Source: Candidatus Zixiibacteriota bacterium (lineage in GTDB: Bacteria > Zixibacteria > MSB-5A5 > JAABVY01). From it: DNA of 14,701 nt. Under the pieces are notes generated by a model that ran no database searches, was not told where the DNA came from, and worked only from the letters and a program-made list of their open reading frames with translations. The stretch's first letter is position 1. Each line of letters starts with the position of its first letter. Shown here piece after piece: positions 1 through 8,848 of this stretch. Both the position numbers and the translations under genes were made by a program. The stretch covers positions 1-14,701 of the forward strand of contig WJIM01000197.1 in NCBI GenBank assembly GCA_014730285.1, in the 5' to 3' direction.

Positions 1-1
1 A

Positions 2-478
2 GCATTTAAAATTGTCAAAGAGAAATATCCAGAGGCCAAGCTTACGATTGTTGGAGCGGGCGGCGATGAGCAGAATATTCGGGATTTTGTGAAAAGGGAG
101 AATATCCCGGATATCAGCTTTACCGGCAGGGTGGAAAGAGATGATATAGCAAAGCTTTACGCCGAACATGATATATTTTTGAATTCTTCCGATATTGATA
201 ATATGCCGGTTTCCTTTCTGGAAGCTTATGCATCGGGGCTGGCAGTTGTTTCCACCGATGCCGGCGGGATACCTTATATTTGCAAAAGCGGCCAAACCGG
301 CCTGCTTGTGAGGAAAAATGATCATGAGGCTCTCGCAAGGGAGATGCTCAGGATAATAGAGGAAAATGGCCTGGGAGCAGGCCTGACACAGTCGGCAAAG
401 AAGGAGTGTGTCAAATTTACATGGCCCTCGGTTCGAGAAGGATGGCATGAGGTCTATCGGGAATTATACGATGAATAA
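2..478 (+). CDS. Glycosyltransferase family 4, C-terminal part (5' end outside window)
   Basis: The reading frame is open from base 2, so the internal GTG at 89 is not the start; about 158 C-terminal residues are visible. The sequence is the nucleotide-sugar-binding half of a GT-B fold retaining glycosyltransferase. It shows a P-E-A-x-L-x-IVGAG strand at the start, a later FTGRV segment, then NSSDIDNMPVSFLEAYASG followed by VVSTDAGG. The usual E-x7-E motif of GT4 enzymes is present as D-x7-E (DNMPVSFLE), a conservative change of the first acidic residue. GT4 enzymes move a sugar from a nucleotide donor to a lipid-linked or saccharide acceptor at the cytoplasmic face of the membrane. The gene ends inside the start of the next one (ATGAATAA overlap), so it is the upstream member of the polysaccharide operon. 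The donor and acceptor sugars cannot be told from the sequence. Confidence 0.9.
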   Translation, partial: AFKIVKEKYPEAKLTIVGAGGDEQNIRDFVKRENIPDISFTGRVERDDIAKLYAEHDIFLNSSDIDNMPVSFLEAYASGLAVVSTDAGGIPYICKSGQTGLLVRKNDHEALAREMLRIIEENGLGAGLTQSAKKECVKFTWPSVREGWHEVYRELYDE

Positions 479-2876
479 GAGCAAGCTCTTAAAAGCGGGC
501 TCCAAGATTCTTCAGGGGCAGTTTCCGGAACTGATATTCAGGGGCAGGGAAGCGCTCGAGAAGATGGCCGAACGCCGCAAGGCGGCTTCGGGGGCATATA
601 ATTACAGCCGTGATAAGCTCTCCCGGCTCCTGAAGGACAAGAAGCTTTTTGAAACCGGGCTTGCCGAGAACTTCAGAAACCGTAAGACGCCCAGATTCTT
701 CTTCAATACCGAGAGGATCGAGTGGATGGAGAAGATTCCGGAGTTTTTCCCGGATGAGTGTGAACAAGTCCTCAGAATTTCTGAAGAGATCCTGCGCGAC
801 AGGTATCCGATTTTCGGCGGCAAATTCCTTGATTTCGGTTCACCCCCGAACTGGTTTTACGATCCGGTGTCCGGGAAGCGTTCGGAGCCGGAATTCTATG
901 ATGATGTGCCATATCTTGATTATGATGCTGTGGGCGATTCCAAGGTGGTATGGGAGCTTTCACGCCTGAAATTTGTCTTTCCCCTGGGACAGGCTTATAT
1001 TTTGACGGGTATAGACAGATACGCCCTGAAGGCTTTCGGAATTCTGGAAGACTGGTTCCGCCATAATACACCCAAGCATGGTATCAACTGGAGCTCATCC
1101 CTGGAATGCGCCTTCAGGATTTATGCCCTGGTCTGGACTATCGAGCTTTTCAGAAATATAGAATTGATGGATAACCGTTTTGCGGAGCTGGTCTGGTACT
1201 ATGTTTATCATCTGGCAGAGCATATCAATTCGCATCTGTCGTTTTATTTTTCGCCCAACACACATCTCACCGGCGAGGCGTTCGGACTCTTCGTGGCCGG
1301 GCTGTTTTTTCCGGAACTGAAGCATTCCGGGGATTATATGACTCGCGGTCTGGAGATTTTGGAAAAGGAGCTGGATAATCAATTCACGGAGGACGGCGCT
1401 CATGCCGAGCTTTCGACCTACTATCATCGCTACAGCCTGGATTTTTATATTCATACCATTCTGCTTTGCGAGTTGAATAATATTCCTCTGCCCGCGAAAT
1501 TCCGGCAGAAGACAGAGCAGATGACCGAATATCTTCTGAGATTGAGGCGTCCCGATGGACTCTGGCCGCAGGTCGGTGATTCTGACGGCGGTAAACTTGT
1601 TTGGCTGGAATTCGATGATGTGCGGGACTGTACTGCCGCTCTTTCCAATGCGGCTCTATTATTCAACAGAAAAGAATTTAATCCGGGCGATGCAAAATTC
1701 GAGTCGGCCTGGATTTTTGGAATATCCTCCTGCCGTGAGCATAACGATAAAGCCGATAAACGCCGGAGCTTCTGTTCCGAGCATATCACAGACGCGGGAT
1801 ATGCGGTGCTTCATTCGGAGAATCAACGAAATTATCTTCTCTTCGATTGCGGAAGATTCGGATTCAAGGAGGCGGTGCACAGTCATGCTGACGCGCTCTC
1901 ATTTGAAATGATCCTGGGCAAGGAGCCGGTCTTTATCGATCCGGGTACATATTGCTATACTAAAGATACCGATATGAGGAATTACTTCCGTTCAGGCGCG
2001 GCACATAATATCTGCCTGGTCGATGACCGGGGCAGCGCCGATGAGCATTATGTGTTCGCCTGGCAGTACAGCGCTGATGTTGACGTGCAGGACGTTATTC
2101 TGTCGAAGGGCTTTGATTATATCTCCGCTCAGGTGGCCCGTCGAAAAGCGCCCGGCTTTTTCCACAGGCGTGCGGTTTATCGTGTGGCCGATCAGTATTT
2201 CATTATTTTTGACGGTATCATAAAGGCGGGGGATTTCACTTCGAAGTTTCTTTTCCATACACCTCTGCCGTCACATTCATTTTCGCCCGGCCAGAATCAA
2301 ATCACGCTCGAATCATCATCCCAGAAAGTGATCCTGAAGCCGCTTTCGGATATCGAGTATAAATTCTCCGCGGAAAGCGGGCGCAAAAATCCGCCTTCGG
2401 GATGGTACTCTCCGGACTATCTCGAACTGGAGAAGATTAACACACTGGTAATTGAGCCTGTAAGCGCGGGCAATCATGAGATTCCGTTCTGCATTTTCCC
2501 TTATGGTGCTAATAGAATCGATCCAGAATTCAGGCTTCTGGAAGACGGTTTCTGGTCGATTCAAACCAATGGTTTTTCCGATTACTGGAAGTTTGAAGAG
2601 GATGGGAAATCTGCATTTTTAAGAAAAAATCAGAACTCTCAGGTCAAAATGCTATTTCTATCGCAGGAAGGGATAATTGAAATCTCAGGATTGAAATATT
2701 GGGAATCCGATCAGGCGGCAGCTTTGTTCGGATATATCGATGGTGGTATATTGCATCTGGAGGGAAAAATTTCCGGTAAGTGTCGTATTCTGACTGATGA
2801 GGTCAGAAAAGTACATTACAAGGACCGCGATTATGATGTCGATCAGAATGGACGCTATGCGGAGTTTGAGATTTAA
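471..2876 (+). CDS. Heparinase II/III family polysaccharide lyase-like protein
   Basis: A protein of about 801 residues in the two-domain heparinase II/III family. The helical (alpha/alpha toroid) N-terminal domain carries NWSSSLE (about 206), SPNTHLTGE (261-269) and EDGAHAELSTYYHRY (307-321). The beta-sandwich domain carries HSHADALSFEM (470-480), DPGTYCY (490-496) and RNYFRSGAAHN (503-513). In family lyases an Asn, a Tyr and a His from these motifs perform beta-elimination of uronic-acid glycosides; N263, Y318 and H470/H472 are the likely equivalents here. Proteins of this type are common in exopolysaccharide operons and probably trim or clear the polymer. No signal peptide is visible, which is odd for a periplasmic lyase. 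The ATG at 471 overlaps the previous stop by 8 bp. An in-frame ATG at 447 with AGAAGGA just before it is a real alternative start, and a GTG at 408 is less likely. Substrate is unknown. Confidence 0.87.
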   Translation: MNKSKLLKAGSKILQGQFPELIFRGREALEKMAERRKAASGAYNYSRDKLSRLLKDKKLFETGLAENFRNRKTPRFFFNTERIEWMEKIPEFFPDECEQVLRISEEILRDRYPIFGGKFLDFGSPPNWFYDPVSGKRSEPEFYDDVPYLDYDAVGDSKVVWELSRLKFVFPLGQAYILTGIDRYALKAFGILEDWFRHNTPKHGINWSSSLECAFRIYALVWTIELFRNIELMDNRFAELVWYYVYHLAEHINSHLSFYFSPNTHLTGEAFGLFVAGLFFPELKHSGDYMTRGLEILEKELDNQFTEDGAHAELSTYYHRYSLDFYIHTILLCELNNIPLPAKFRQKTEQMTEYLLRLRRPDGLWPQVGDSDGGKLVWLEFDDVRDCTAALSNAALLFNRKEFNPGDAKFESAWIFGISSCREHNDKADKRRSFCSEHITDAGYAVLHSENQRNYLLFDCGRFGFKEAVHSHADALSFEMILGKEPVFIDPGTYCYTKDTDMRNYFRSGAAHNICLVDDRGSADEHYVFAWQYSADVDVQDVILSKGFDYISAQVARRKAPGFFHRRAVYRVADQYFIIFDGIIKAGDFTSKFLFHTPLPSHSFSPGQNQITLESSSQKVILKPLSDIEYKFSAESGRKNPPSGWYSPDYLELEKINTLVIEPVSAGNHEIPFCIFPYGANRIDPEFRLLEDGFWSIQTNGFSDYWKFEEDGKSAFLRKNQNSQVKMLFLSQEGIIEISGLKYWESDQAAALFGYIDGGILHLEGKISGKCRILTDEVRKVHYKDRDYDVDQNGRYAEFEI

Positions 2877-2878
2877 GT

Positions 2879-4801
2879 ATGTGCGGATTTTGCGGAATCT
2901 ATTTTAAAGATAAAAGCAGACATGCGGATCAGAGGCTGGTAAAGGCAATGGCCGACCGGCTGTATCATCGCGGCCCCGATGATTCCGGCGAATATGTGCA
3001 TAACAATCTCGGCCTGGGCTTCAGGCGGCTCTCGATCGTCGACCTGGCAGGGGGACATCAGCCGATGGCCAACGGCGATGATTCGATTTGGATCGTCTAT
3101 AACGGGGAAATATACAACCATCTGGAAATCCGCAAGACTCTTGAGGGTAAGGGATATAATTACCGCACCAAATGCGATACCGAAAGCATTATCCATGCGT
3201 ACGAGGAATACGGCGAGGACTGCGTACATCATCTGCGCGGAATGTTTGCCTTCGCGATTTACGACCAAAATAAAGATAGGCTTTTTATAGTGCGTGACAG
3301 GCTGGGAATAAAACCGCTGTATTATTACGACTGCAAGGATTATATCACATTCGGCTCGGAGATAAAATCGATCCTGGCCTACGATGAGCTTCCGCGTGAA
3401 CTGAATCGTGAAGCTTTGGCGGAGCAGATGGCGCTCAAGTATACGCTTGACGATCAGACGCTTTTCAAGGGTGTCAAAAAACTCCTGCCCGGGCATACGC
3501 TCACACTCGAAAACGGTAATATCAGAACCCGTCAATACTGGGACATTGATTATCAGCATCAGGAGTCCGGCAAATCCGAGGATTGGTATGTCGAGCGCTT
3601 TATTGAGCTGTTTGATGAGTCGGTGAAAATGCGTTTGATGGCGGATGTACCGCTGGGGATGTTTCTGTCGGGCGGTATCGATTCCTCGGCGATTGCGGCA
3701 AGAATGAGCCGTATGGTCGATCAGCCGATCAAAACCTTTTCGGTAGCTTTCAAGGAGCGCGCCTTCAATGAGCTGGAGTACAGCCGTCTCAGCGCCCAGC
3801 AGTGCGGTGCGGACCGTCATGAGATCACAATGACGCCCGATCAGTTCCTGTCCGAACTACCGCATATGATCTACCAGGAAGATGAACCTATAGCGCACCC
3901 GTCATCGGTGGCGCTGTACTTCGTGGCAAAGCTAGCACGGGATCATGTAAAGGTAGTGCTGACCGGAGAGGGCTCCGATGAACTTCTGGCGGGGTATGAG
4001 CGCTATTACCAGACATTGTATAATCTCAAGGCCGGGAAAATAATGGGGCTGCCGATTCTGGGCTCGGTTCGCAAATATCTTTTCAGGCCGATAATAGATT
4101 TCCTCCCGGACAAGTTTCCCTATAAAAATAAAGCGATTCGTACCTCGGTTTATCTCAACAGCGATATCGATACGATTTTTCTGGATAATTATTCGACTTT
4201 TTCACGGCAGATGCAGGAGTCGCTTTACGGCGAGGGTGTATTGAACGGCTTCAACTTCGATAAGATGTATCACCATTATCACGGCATATTCCATAATTGC
4301 AATTCGGATCAGCTTTTGAATAAAATGCTCTATGCCGATATCAAGACCTATCTTCTGGAGCTTTTGATGAAGCAGGATCAGATGTCGATGGCGGCTTCTA
4401 TCGAGAGCCGCGTTCCATTTCTGGACCACAAGCTGGTGGAGTTCACCGCCTCCCTTCCGATCAGCATGAAACTGAAAGGATTCGACACCAAGCGAATCCT
4501 GCGCATGGCTATGAAGGACAAGATACCGTCAGCGATATTATCGCGCTCCAAAAAGGGCTTTCCGGTACCGATCGAGAAATGGTTCCGTCACGATTATAAA
4601 GATTTAGTAACCGATATACTTTTTGACGAGCGCACACGTAAACGCGGCATCTTTAATCAAAGGACGGTTCAACATATTGTCAAAAAACATCAAAACGGGG
4701 ACAAAAATTATTCCGACCAGATCTGGACCATGATAAACTTCGAACTCTGGCAGCGCATTTTCCTCGAACGCGAGGACTACAGCGCAATGCAGTTGCTCTA
4801 A
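2879..4801 (+). CDS. asnB: AsnB-like glutamine-hydrolysing amidotransferase of a polysaccharide cluster
   Basis: A 640-residue class II amidotransferase of the asparagine synthetase B family. The start is fixed by MCGFCGIY: Cys2 becomes the N-terminal nucleophile after Met removal. Glutaminase-site residues are visible as R50 (FRRLSIVD), N75 and E77 (YNGEIYN) and D100 (CDTE). The synthetase domain has the PP-loop SGGIDSS (264-270), which binds ATP, and GEGSDELLAGY (363-373). Glutamine would be hydrolysed in the first domain and the ammonia channelled to an adenylated carboxylate in the second. The start lies 2 bp after the previous stop. AsnB homologues of this length are frequent in exosortase-type exopolysaccharide clusters, and relatives in O-antigen clusters (WbpS, WbtH) amidate uronic acids. 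With a GDP-mannuronate-forming enzyme two genes downstream, amidation of a sugar carboxyl is as plausible as asparagine synthesis. The family call is secure; the acceptor is inferred. Confidence 0.93.
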   Translation: MCGFCGIYFKDKSRHADQRLVKAMADRLYHRGPDDSGEYVHNNLGLGFRRLSIVDLAGGHQPMANGDDSIWIVYNGEIYNHLEIRKTLEGKGYNYRTKCDTESIIHAYEEYGEDCVHHLRGMFAFAIYDQNKDRLFIVRDRLGIKPLYYYDCKDYITFGSEIKSILAYDELPRELNREALAEQMALKYTLDDQTLFKGVKKLLPGHTLTLENGNIRTRQYWDIDYQHQESGKSEDWYVERFIELFDESVKMRLMADVPLGMFLSGGIDSSAIAARMSRMVDQPIKTFSVAFKERAFNELEYSRLSAQQCGADRHEITMTPDQFLSELPHMIYQEDEPIAHPSSVALYFVAKLARDHVKVVLTGEGSDELLAGYERYYQTLYNLKAGKIMGLPILGSVRKYLFRPIIDFLPDKFPYKNKAIRTSVYLNSDIDTIFLDNYSTFSRQMQESLYGEGVLNGFNFDKMYHHYHGIFHNCNSDQLLNKMLYADIKTYLLELLMKQDQMSMAASIESRVPFLDHKLVEFTASLPISMKLKGFDTKRILRMAMKDKIPSAILSRSKKGFPVPIEKWFRHDYKDLVTDILFDERTRKRGIFNQRTVQHIVKKHQNGDKNYSDQIWTMINFELWQRIFLEREDYSAMQLL

Positions 4802-4814
4802 GAAGTTTTAAATT

Positions 4815-4827
4815 GCAGATGATCTGC
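4815..4827. repeat. 13-bp inverted repeat between asnB and the next glycosyltransferase
   Basis: GCAGAT-G-ATCTGC is a perfect 6-bp inverted repeat with one central base. It lies in the only sizeable gap (47 bp) of the otherwise tightly packed operon, 21 bp before the ATG at 4849. No T-run follows, so it is not a terminator. It could be a small operator or an mRNA processing hairpin, or it may be chance. No clear Shine-Dalgarno sequence precedes the downstream gene. Confidence 0.35.
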
Positions 4828-4848
4828 TGATTGGTATCTTATAAATCT

Positions 4849-6102
4849 ATGAAAATTCTCTGGATAAAATCGGATTTTCTTGTGCCTGCCGATACGGGCG
4901 GCAAGATCAGGAGCTATAATATCTTAAAAATGCTGGCGGGTATGCATGAGGTCAGTTACCTCTGCCTGGCAGAAGAGGAGCCGTCTCAGGATGGACTCGA
5001 TCATCTGAAAAGTTTCTGCAAAGATGTCGAGTTTATTGGTTTCAGCCCGGATAAGAAATTCTCTCCGGAATTTTATCTCTCGCTGTTAAAGAATTTATTT
5101 TCAAAGCATCCGTATGTTATAAACAAATACAAGGATGATAGGGTGGAGGATACGATCAGGGAATATATCAGGCAGAAGAATACAGATATTATTGTATGTG
5201 ATTTTCTGGAGATGACCCCTAATTGCATCAATATCGAGAATTTTCCAAAGGTGCTTTTTCAGCATAATGTCGAGACAGAAATCTGGCGGCGGCATTTCGA
5301 GGTCAACGAGAATCCATTGAAGAAGGGATATCTTTATCTCGAATATCAGAAGTTCTTTAAATACGAGAAGAAGGCCTGCTCCAAATTCGATGATGTGCTT
5401 GTGGTATCTGAATCAGATGGTCGTCTTCTCGAGAATCAATATGATGTCTCTCATACGACCCTGATACCGACCGGGGTGGATATAGAATATTTCAAGCCTG
5501 CTCCCGAAAAGATCAAGCCCGAAAATATCGTCTTTGTGGGTTCAATGGACTGGCTTCCGAATCAGGACGCCGTCGATTATTTCGTGAAATCGATATATCC
5601 GAAAATAAAGGCTAAACGGCCTGACGTTAGATTCTACATCGTGGGACGCCGTCCCCCTGAATATATCCGCATGCTTTCTGAGCGCGATAACTCTATCACT
5701 GTAACCGGCACCGTTGACGATATCAGGCCGTATGTGGATGAGGCGAGTGTGTATGTTGTACCGATCCGGATTGGCGGCGGTACGCGCATAAAGATTTTCG
5801 AGGCGATGGCACAGAAAAAGGCGATTGTATCGACGGCTGTGGGTGCAGAGGGATTGCCATTGACAGACGGCAAACATATTATTATAAAAGATGAGCCGGA
5901 CGATTTTGCAGAGGCGGTTTTAGAGCTGATGGAAAATCGAGATGAGGCGTTTCGTCTGGGGGAAAACGGATACAAGCTTGTAACCGAAAAATATAGCTGG
6001 GAAAAGGTGGCTCAAAGATTTTCTGATGCTTTGGAGGATGTCTTAAACAAAAGCCGCGGCAGGGCTGCTGTCGGTGATAGCCTGGGAGAATCTCAATCAT
6101 GA
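4849..6102 (+). CDS. Glycosyltransferase family 4 (GT-B fold)
   Basis: A 417-residue GT4 enzyme. The N-terminal acceptor-side domain begins MKILWIKSDFLVPADTGGK, with the glycine-rich loop at G17-G18 that many GT4 enzymes use near the donor phosphate. The C-terminal donor-side domain begins with VFVGSMDWLPNQDA (228-241), then FYIVGRRPP (262-270), VTGTVDDI (285-292) and IGGGTRIKIFEAMA (308-321). The acidic pair E-x7-E is reduced to its second Glu (E318); Gly occupies the first position, a known variant of the clade with the GGGTR-KxxEA signature. It should act at the cytoplasmic membrane face, adding one sugar of the repeat unit. ATG 4849 is chosen because it gives a normal N-terminus; an in-frame TTG at 4831 would add six residues without a better ribosome binding site. 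The stop overlaps the next ATG by 4 bp (ATGA), indicating translational coupling. Sugar specificity is not visible. Confidence 0.9.
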   Translation: MKILWIKSDFLVPADTGGKIRSYNILKMLAGMHEVSYLCLAEEEPSQDGLDHLKSFCKDVEFIGFSPDKKFSPEFYLSLLKNLFSKHPYVINKYKDDRVEDTIREYIRQKNTDIIVCDFLEMTPNCINIENFPKVLFQHNVETEIWRRHFEVNENPLKKGYLYLEYQKFFKYEKKACSKFDDVLVVSESDGRLLENQYDVSHTTLIPTGVDIEYFKPAPEKIKPENIVFVGSMDWLPNQDAVDYFVKSIYPKIKAKRPDVRFYIVGRRPPEYIRMLSERDNSITVTGTVDDIRPYVDEASVYVVPIRIGGGTRIKIFEAMAQKKAIVSTAVGAEGLPLTDGKHIIIKDEPDDFAEAVLELMENRDEAFRLGENGYKLVTEKYSWEKVAQRFSDALEDVLNKSRGRAAVGDSLGESQS

Positions 6103-7412
6103 AGATATCAGTGTTTGGAATGGGCTATGTGGGCTGCGTGTCTGCGGCCTGTCTTGCCGATGAGGGTCATGAAGTGATCGGCGTGGATATAAATGAATCC
6201 AAAATCGAATTCATAAATTCCGGAAAATCTCCTATTATCGAAGAGGGTATGGACGATCTGGTGCGCCGTGTGGTCGAGAAGGGCCGGCTGGTGGCAACTA
6301 TGGATACCAAGAAAGCAATAAACGAAAGCGAAATTACGATGATTACCGTTGGCACGCCCTCCAAAGATAACGGCGACCTCGACCTGACATATGTGGAGCG
6401 GGTGGCCGCCAAAATCGGATCGCTTCTGGCCAACAAAGACGGATTTCATATAATCGTATTACGTTCGACCGTACTCCCCGGCACTACAGAGGATTTTCTG
6501 GTTCCGATACTGGAGGAAAGCTCCGGCAAGAAAATCTATGTCGATTTTGATGTTTATTTCAACCCGGAATTTTTGAGAGAGGGAAGTTCGATTAAGGATT
6601 TCTATAATCCGCCCTTTACGGTAATCGGCACTCATGATCCCTCGGCTTCCTCAAAACTTGACGAGTTATATGGTTTCATAGATGCGCCGTTTTTCAAGAC
6701 CTCGATCAAATCAGCTGAGATGCTTAAGTATGTCAATAATACTTTCCATGGATTAAAGGTCGCATTTGCGAATGAAGTCGGAATGATCTGTAAGCGTCTA
6801 GGCGTGGACTCGCATGAGGTCATGGATTTGTTTTGTATGGATACCAAACAGAACCTTTCGAGTTACTATCTCAAGCCGGGATTTGCCTTCGGCGGATCAT
6901 GCCTGCCCAAGGATATCCGTGCTCTGAAATACAAGTCCAAGATGCTGGACTACGATTCCAGGATTATCAATTCGATTATGCCCTCCAATGAAAACCAGAT
7001 TGACGAAGCCCTGCGAATGATATATGCAACCAAAAAGAAAAAAGTCGGAATGCTGGGGCTGGCATTCAAGGCCGGTACCGATGATATGCGCGAGTCGCCG
7101 TTGGTTACAGTGGCAGAAACGTTGATCGGCAAGGGTTATGATTTGAAGATATTCGACAAGAATGTGGTTTTCGCCAAACTAACCGGCGCCAACAAGGCTT
7201 ATATCGAGCGAGAGATTCCGCATATATCGAATCTTCTGGCCACCTCGATGGAAGAGGTTTACAATTTTGCGGATGTGCTGGTGATCGGATCCAAAGACCC
7301 GGATATAGAATACATCGCTACCATGGATACAGATAAGACTGTGATCGATCTGGTGCGGATAGTTGACGATCTTTCCGACACCAGCGGCAATTATAACGGA
7401 CTTTGCTGGTAG
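6099..7412 (+). CDS. algD: GDP-mannose 6-dehydrogenase (AlgD type) of the UDP-Glc/GDP-Man dehydrogenase family
   Basis: A 437-residue NAD-dependent sugar-nucleotide dehydrogenase, the same length class as Pseudomonas AlgD. The N-terminal Rossmann motif is FGMGYVG (6-12) with the NAD-binding acidic residue in VIGVD (26-30). The active site is readable: VGTPS (84-88), NPEFLREG (155-162), K210 and N214-x-x-H217 (YVNNTFH), and the catalytic cysteine C268 in GFAFGGSCLPKD, the same number as in AlgD. The C-terminal domain has LGLAFKAGTDDMRESP and the protein ends NGLCW, close to the GICW end of AlgD. These AlgD-like features favour GDP-mannose over UDP-glucose. The enzyme would oxidise the C6 hydroxyl twice to give GDP-mannuronate, the precursor of alginate-like uronic acids. 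AlgD has Arg at 259 (from my memory of its sequence) where this protein has Lys. It is coupled to the upstream gene by an ATGA overlap. UDP-sugar specificity cannot be fully excluded. Confidence 0.88.
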   Translation: MKISVFGMGYVGCVSAACLADEGHEVIGVDINESKIEFINSGKSPIIEEGMDDLVRRVVEKGRLVATMDTKKAINESEITMITVGTPSKDNGDLDLTYVERVAAKIGSLLANKDGFHIIVLRSTVLPGTTEDFLVPILEESSGKKIYVDFDVYFNPEFLREGSSIKDFYNPPFTVIGTHDPSASSKLDELYGFIDAPFFKTSIKSAEMLKYVNNTFHGLKVAFANEVGMICKRLGVDSHEVMDLFCMDTKQNLSSYYLKPGFAFGGSCLPKDIRALKYKSKMLDYDSRIINSIMPSNENQIDEALRMIYATKKKKVGMLGLAFKAGTDDMRESPLVTVAETLIGKGYDLKIFDKNVVFAKLTGANKAYIEREIPHISNLLATSMEEVYNFADVLVIGSKDPDIEYIATMDTDKTVIDLVRIVDDLSDTSGNYNGLCW

Positions 7413-7417
7413 AATGA

Positions 7418-8425
7418 ATGGATGATAAGCTGCCCTTAATCTCGGTCATTATGGCCGTACAGAACGAAGAGCGTTTTATCGGCCAGACTTTAAACCACAT
7501 TTACGAACAGGATTACCCCAAGGACAAACTCGAAGTAATTGTTATTGACGGATATTCCAACGATAAAACTGTCGAGATTGCAGAATCATTTAAAGATAAA
7601 TTGCCGGATTTAAAAATTCTTCAAAATCCCATAAGGCTGGCCGGTTCATCTCGCAATATGGGCTTCAAAGAAGCGAGGGCAGAGTATTGCGTTGTAATAG
7701 ACGGGCATGTTTATATCGAAAACAAAAACCTGCTCAGGGATATGGTCGCAATATTTCATACCAGCGGAGTTGATGTTCTCAGCCGCCCCCAACCCTTAAC
7801 ACCACCGGATAACAGCTATTTTCAGAATGCCGTGGCTTACGCCCGTGAATCCCTGATCGGGCATGGCACCGATTCCACGATATATAATATGGAATACGAA
7901 GGGGAAGTCGATCCATCCTCGAGCGGTTCGATGTACAGCAAGACTGTCTTCGAGGAAGTCGGCTATGTTGATGAGAGATTCGATGCGGCCGAGGATTATG
8001 AATTCAATTACCGTATCAGCCAGAAAGGGTATAATTCCTATATCAGCCCCAAACTTGCAGTTTTCTATTATCCCCGGGAGACATTAGGAGGATTATTCCG
8101 CCAGATGATTCGTTACGGGCTGGGGCGCTTTCGATTCGTGAGAAAGCATAGCAGTCAAATAATATCGGGGAATCTAATTCCGCCTCTGTTTTACACACTT
8201 CTTCTTTTGACAGCGATACTTGCGATTTTTGTAAAAGATTTTTGGATATTGCCTGCGGCTCTTCTGGCGCTTTATCTGGGTGGAATTATTCTGGGATCGA
8301 TAGTTACGTCATTTAAGCGGGGTTTGAAATATCTTCCCTTGTTTCCAACAATCTATGTTACAATTCATTTTGGCCTGGCCTGGGGTTTTATTTCGGGAAT
8401 TTTTAGGGCCAAACCCGGGAAATAA
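7418..8425 (+). CDS. Glycosyltransferase family 2, ExoA-like, membrane-associated
   Basis: A 335-residue inverting GT-A glycosyltransferase. The N-terminal nucleotide-binding part reads LISVIMAVQNEERFI (7-21), with IVIDGYSNDKT (41-51) and RNMGF (79-83). The metal-site motif normally DxD is VIDGH (93-97). The acceptor-side acidic motif is AAEDYEFNYRI (190-200), and (Q)xxRYGLGR (229-237) precedes the membrane part. Three hydrophobic helices follow at about 254-272, 276-296 and 308-327, so it sits in the inner membrane with its catalytic domain inside. The layout is that of ExoA-type enzymes that extend lipid-linked exopolysaccharide units. It starts 5 bp after the dehydrogenase stop and is the last gene of the operon. 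ATG 7414 is out of frame and closes at once. No terminator of the classic kind follows. The linkage formed is unknown. Confidence 0.88.
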   Translation: MDDKLPLISVIMAVQNEERFIGQTLNHIYEQDYPKDKLEVIVIDGYSNDKTVEIAESFKDKLPDLKILQNPIRLAGSSRNMGFKEARAEYCVVIDGHVYIENKNLLRDMVAIFHTSGVDVLSRPQPLTPPDNSYFQNAVAYARESLIGHGTDSTIYNMEYEGEVDPSSSGSMYSKTVFEEVGYVDERFDAAEDYEFNYRISQKGYNSYISPKLAVFYYPRETLGGLFRQMIRYGLGRFRFVRKHSSQIISGNLIPPLFYTLLLLTAILAIFVKDFWILPAALLALYLGGIILGSIVTSFKRGLKYLPLFPTIYVTIHFGLAWGFISGIFRAKPGK

Positions 8426-8472
8426 TAATAATGGAAGCGTAAATTATTGTATTTCAATGCATTGCGTGACTA

Positions 8473-8488
8473 TGGTTGCCGTTTTGCA
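8473..8488 (+). promoter_or_regulatory. Weak sigma-54-like -24/-12 candidate
   Basis: TGG TTGCCGTTTT GCA has GG and GC separated by exactly 10 bases, the sigma-54 spacing, with TTTTGCA close to the -12 TTGCA element. The -24 half lacks the CAC after TGG. If used, it would start a transcript near 8499 with a leader of over 400 bases before 8933. The match is partial and could be chance. Confidence 0.12.
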
Positions 8489-8848
8489 GGGCGGAAAAAG
8501 CCTATTCTTCTGAAATTCTTCCAAAAAAATAAAAATTTTTATTGAAATAAGTATTTAACACTATTACAGTTGCATTTAAGATTCGGCGGGAAATTTGATT
8601 TTCCTGCAATTCAACATATTACTCGTCAACACTGGAATTCAGGTAGCTTTGGCATTTCTCGGATTGAGGGGAAAAGGGAATTGCAAAAAGCGGTCAGCAC
8701 CAGACATTCCGGTATAGAATGAAGGCTAAATGCTTGATAATTAGGGTATTGCTGTTAAGGGTGATTCCAAACCTGAAAATATATATCCTGTTCATTCAAG
8801 CGTGAACATTAAAGTGGGTCGACTGTAATACATTTAAAGTATTTACAT

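Noticed and set aside
408..470. GTG at 408 as the start of the lyase gene
   Set aside because: It would overlap the upstream gene by 71 bp; ATG codons at 447 and 471 give ordinary N-termini and normal operon spacing.
2873..3820. A 315-codon open frame on the - strand opposite asnB
   Set aside because: It is the antisense of a gene with fully intact catalytic motifs, has no recognisable domain and no ribosome binding site; its length is a codon-bias shadow.
8528..8543. The AT palindrome as a terminator of the polysaccharide operon
   Set aside because: The stem has no GC pairs, there is no hairpin loop beyond the palindrome centre and no T-run after the stem.
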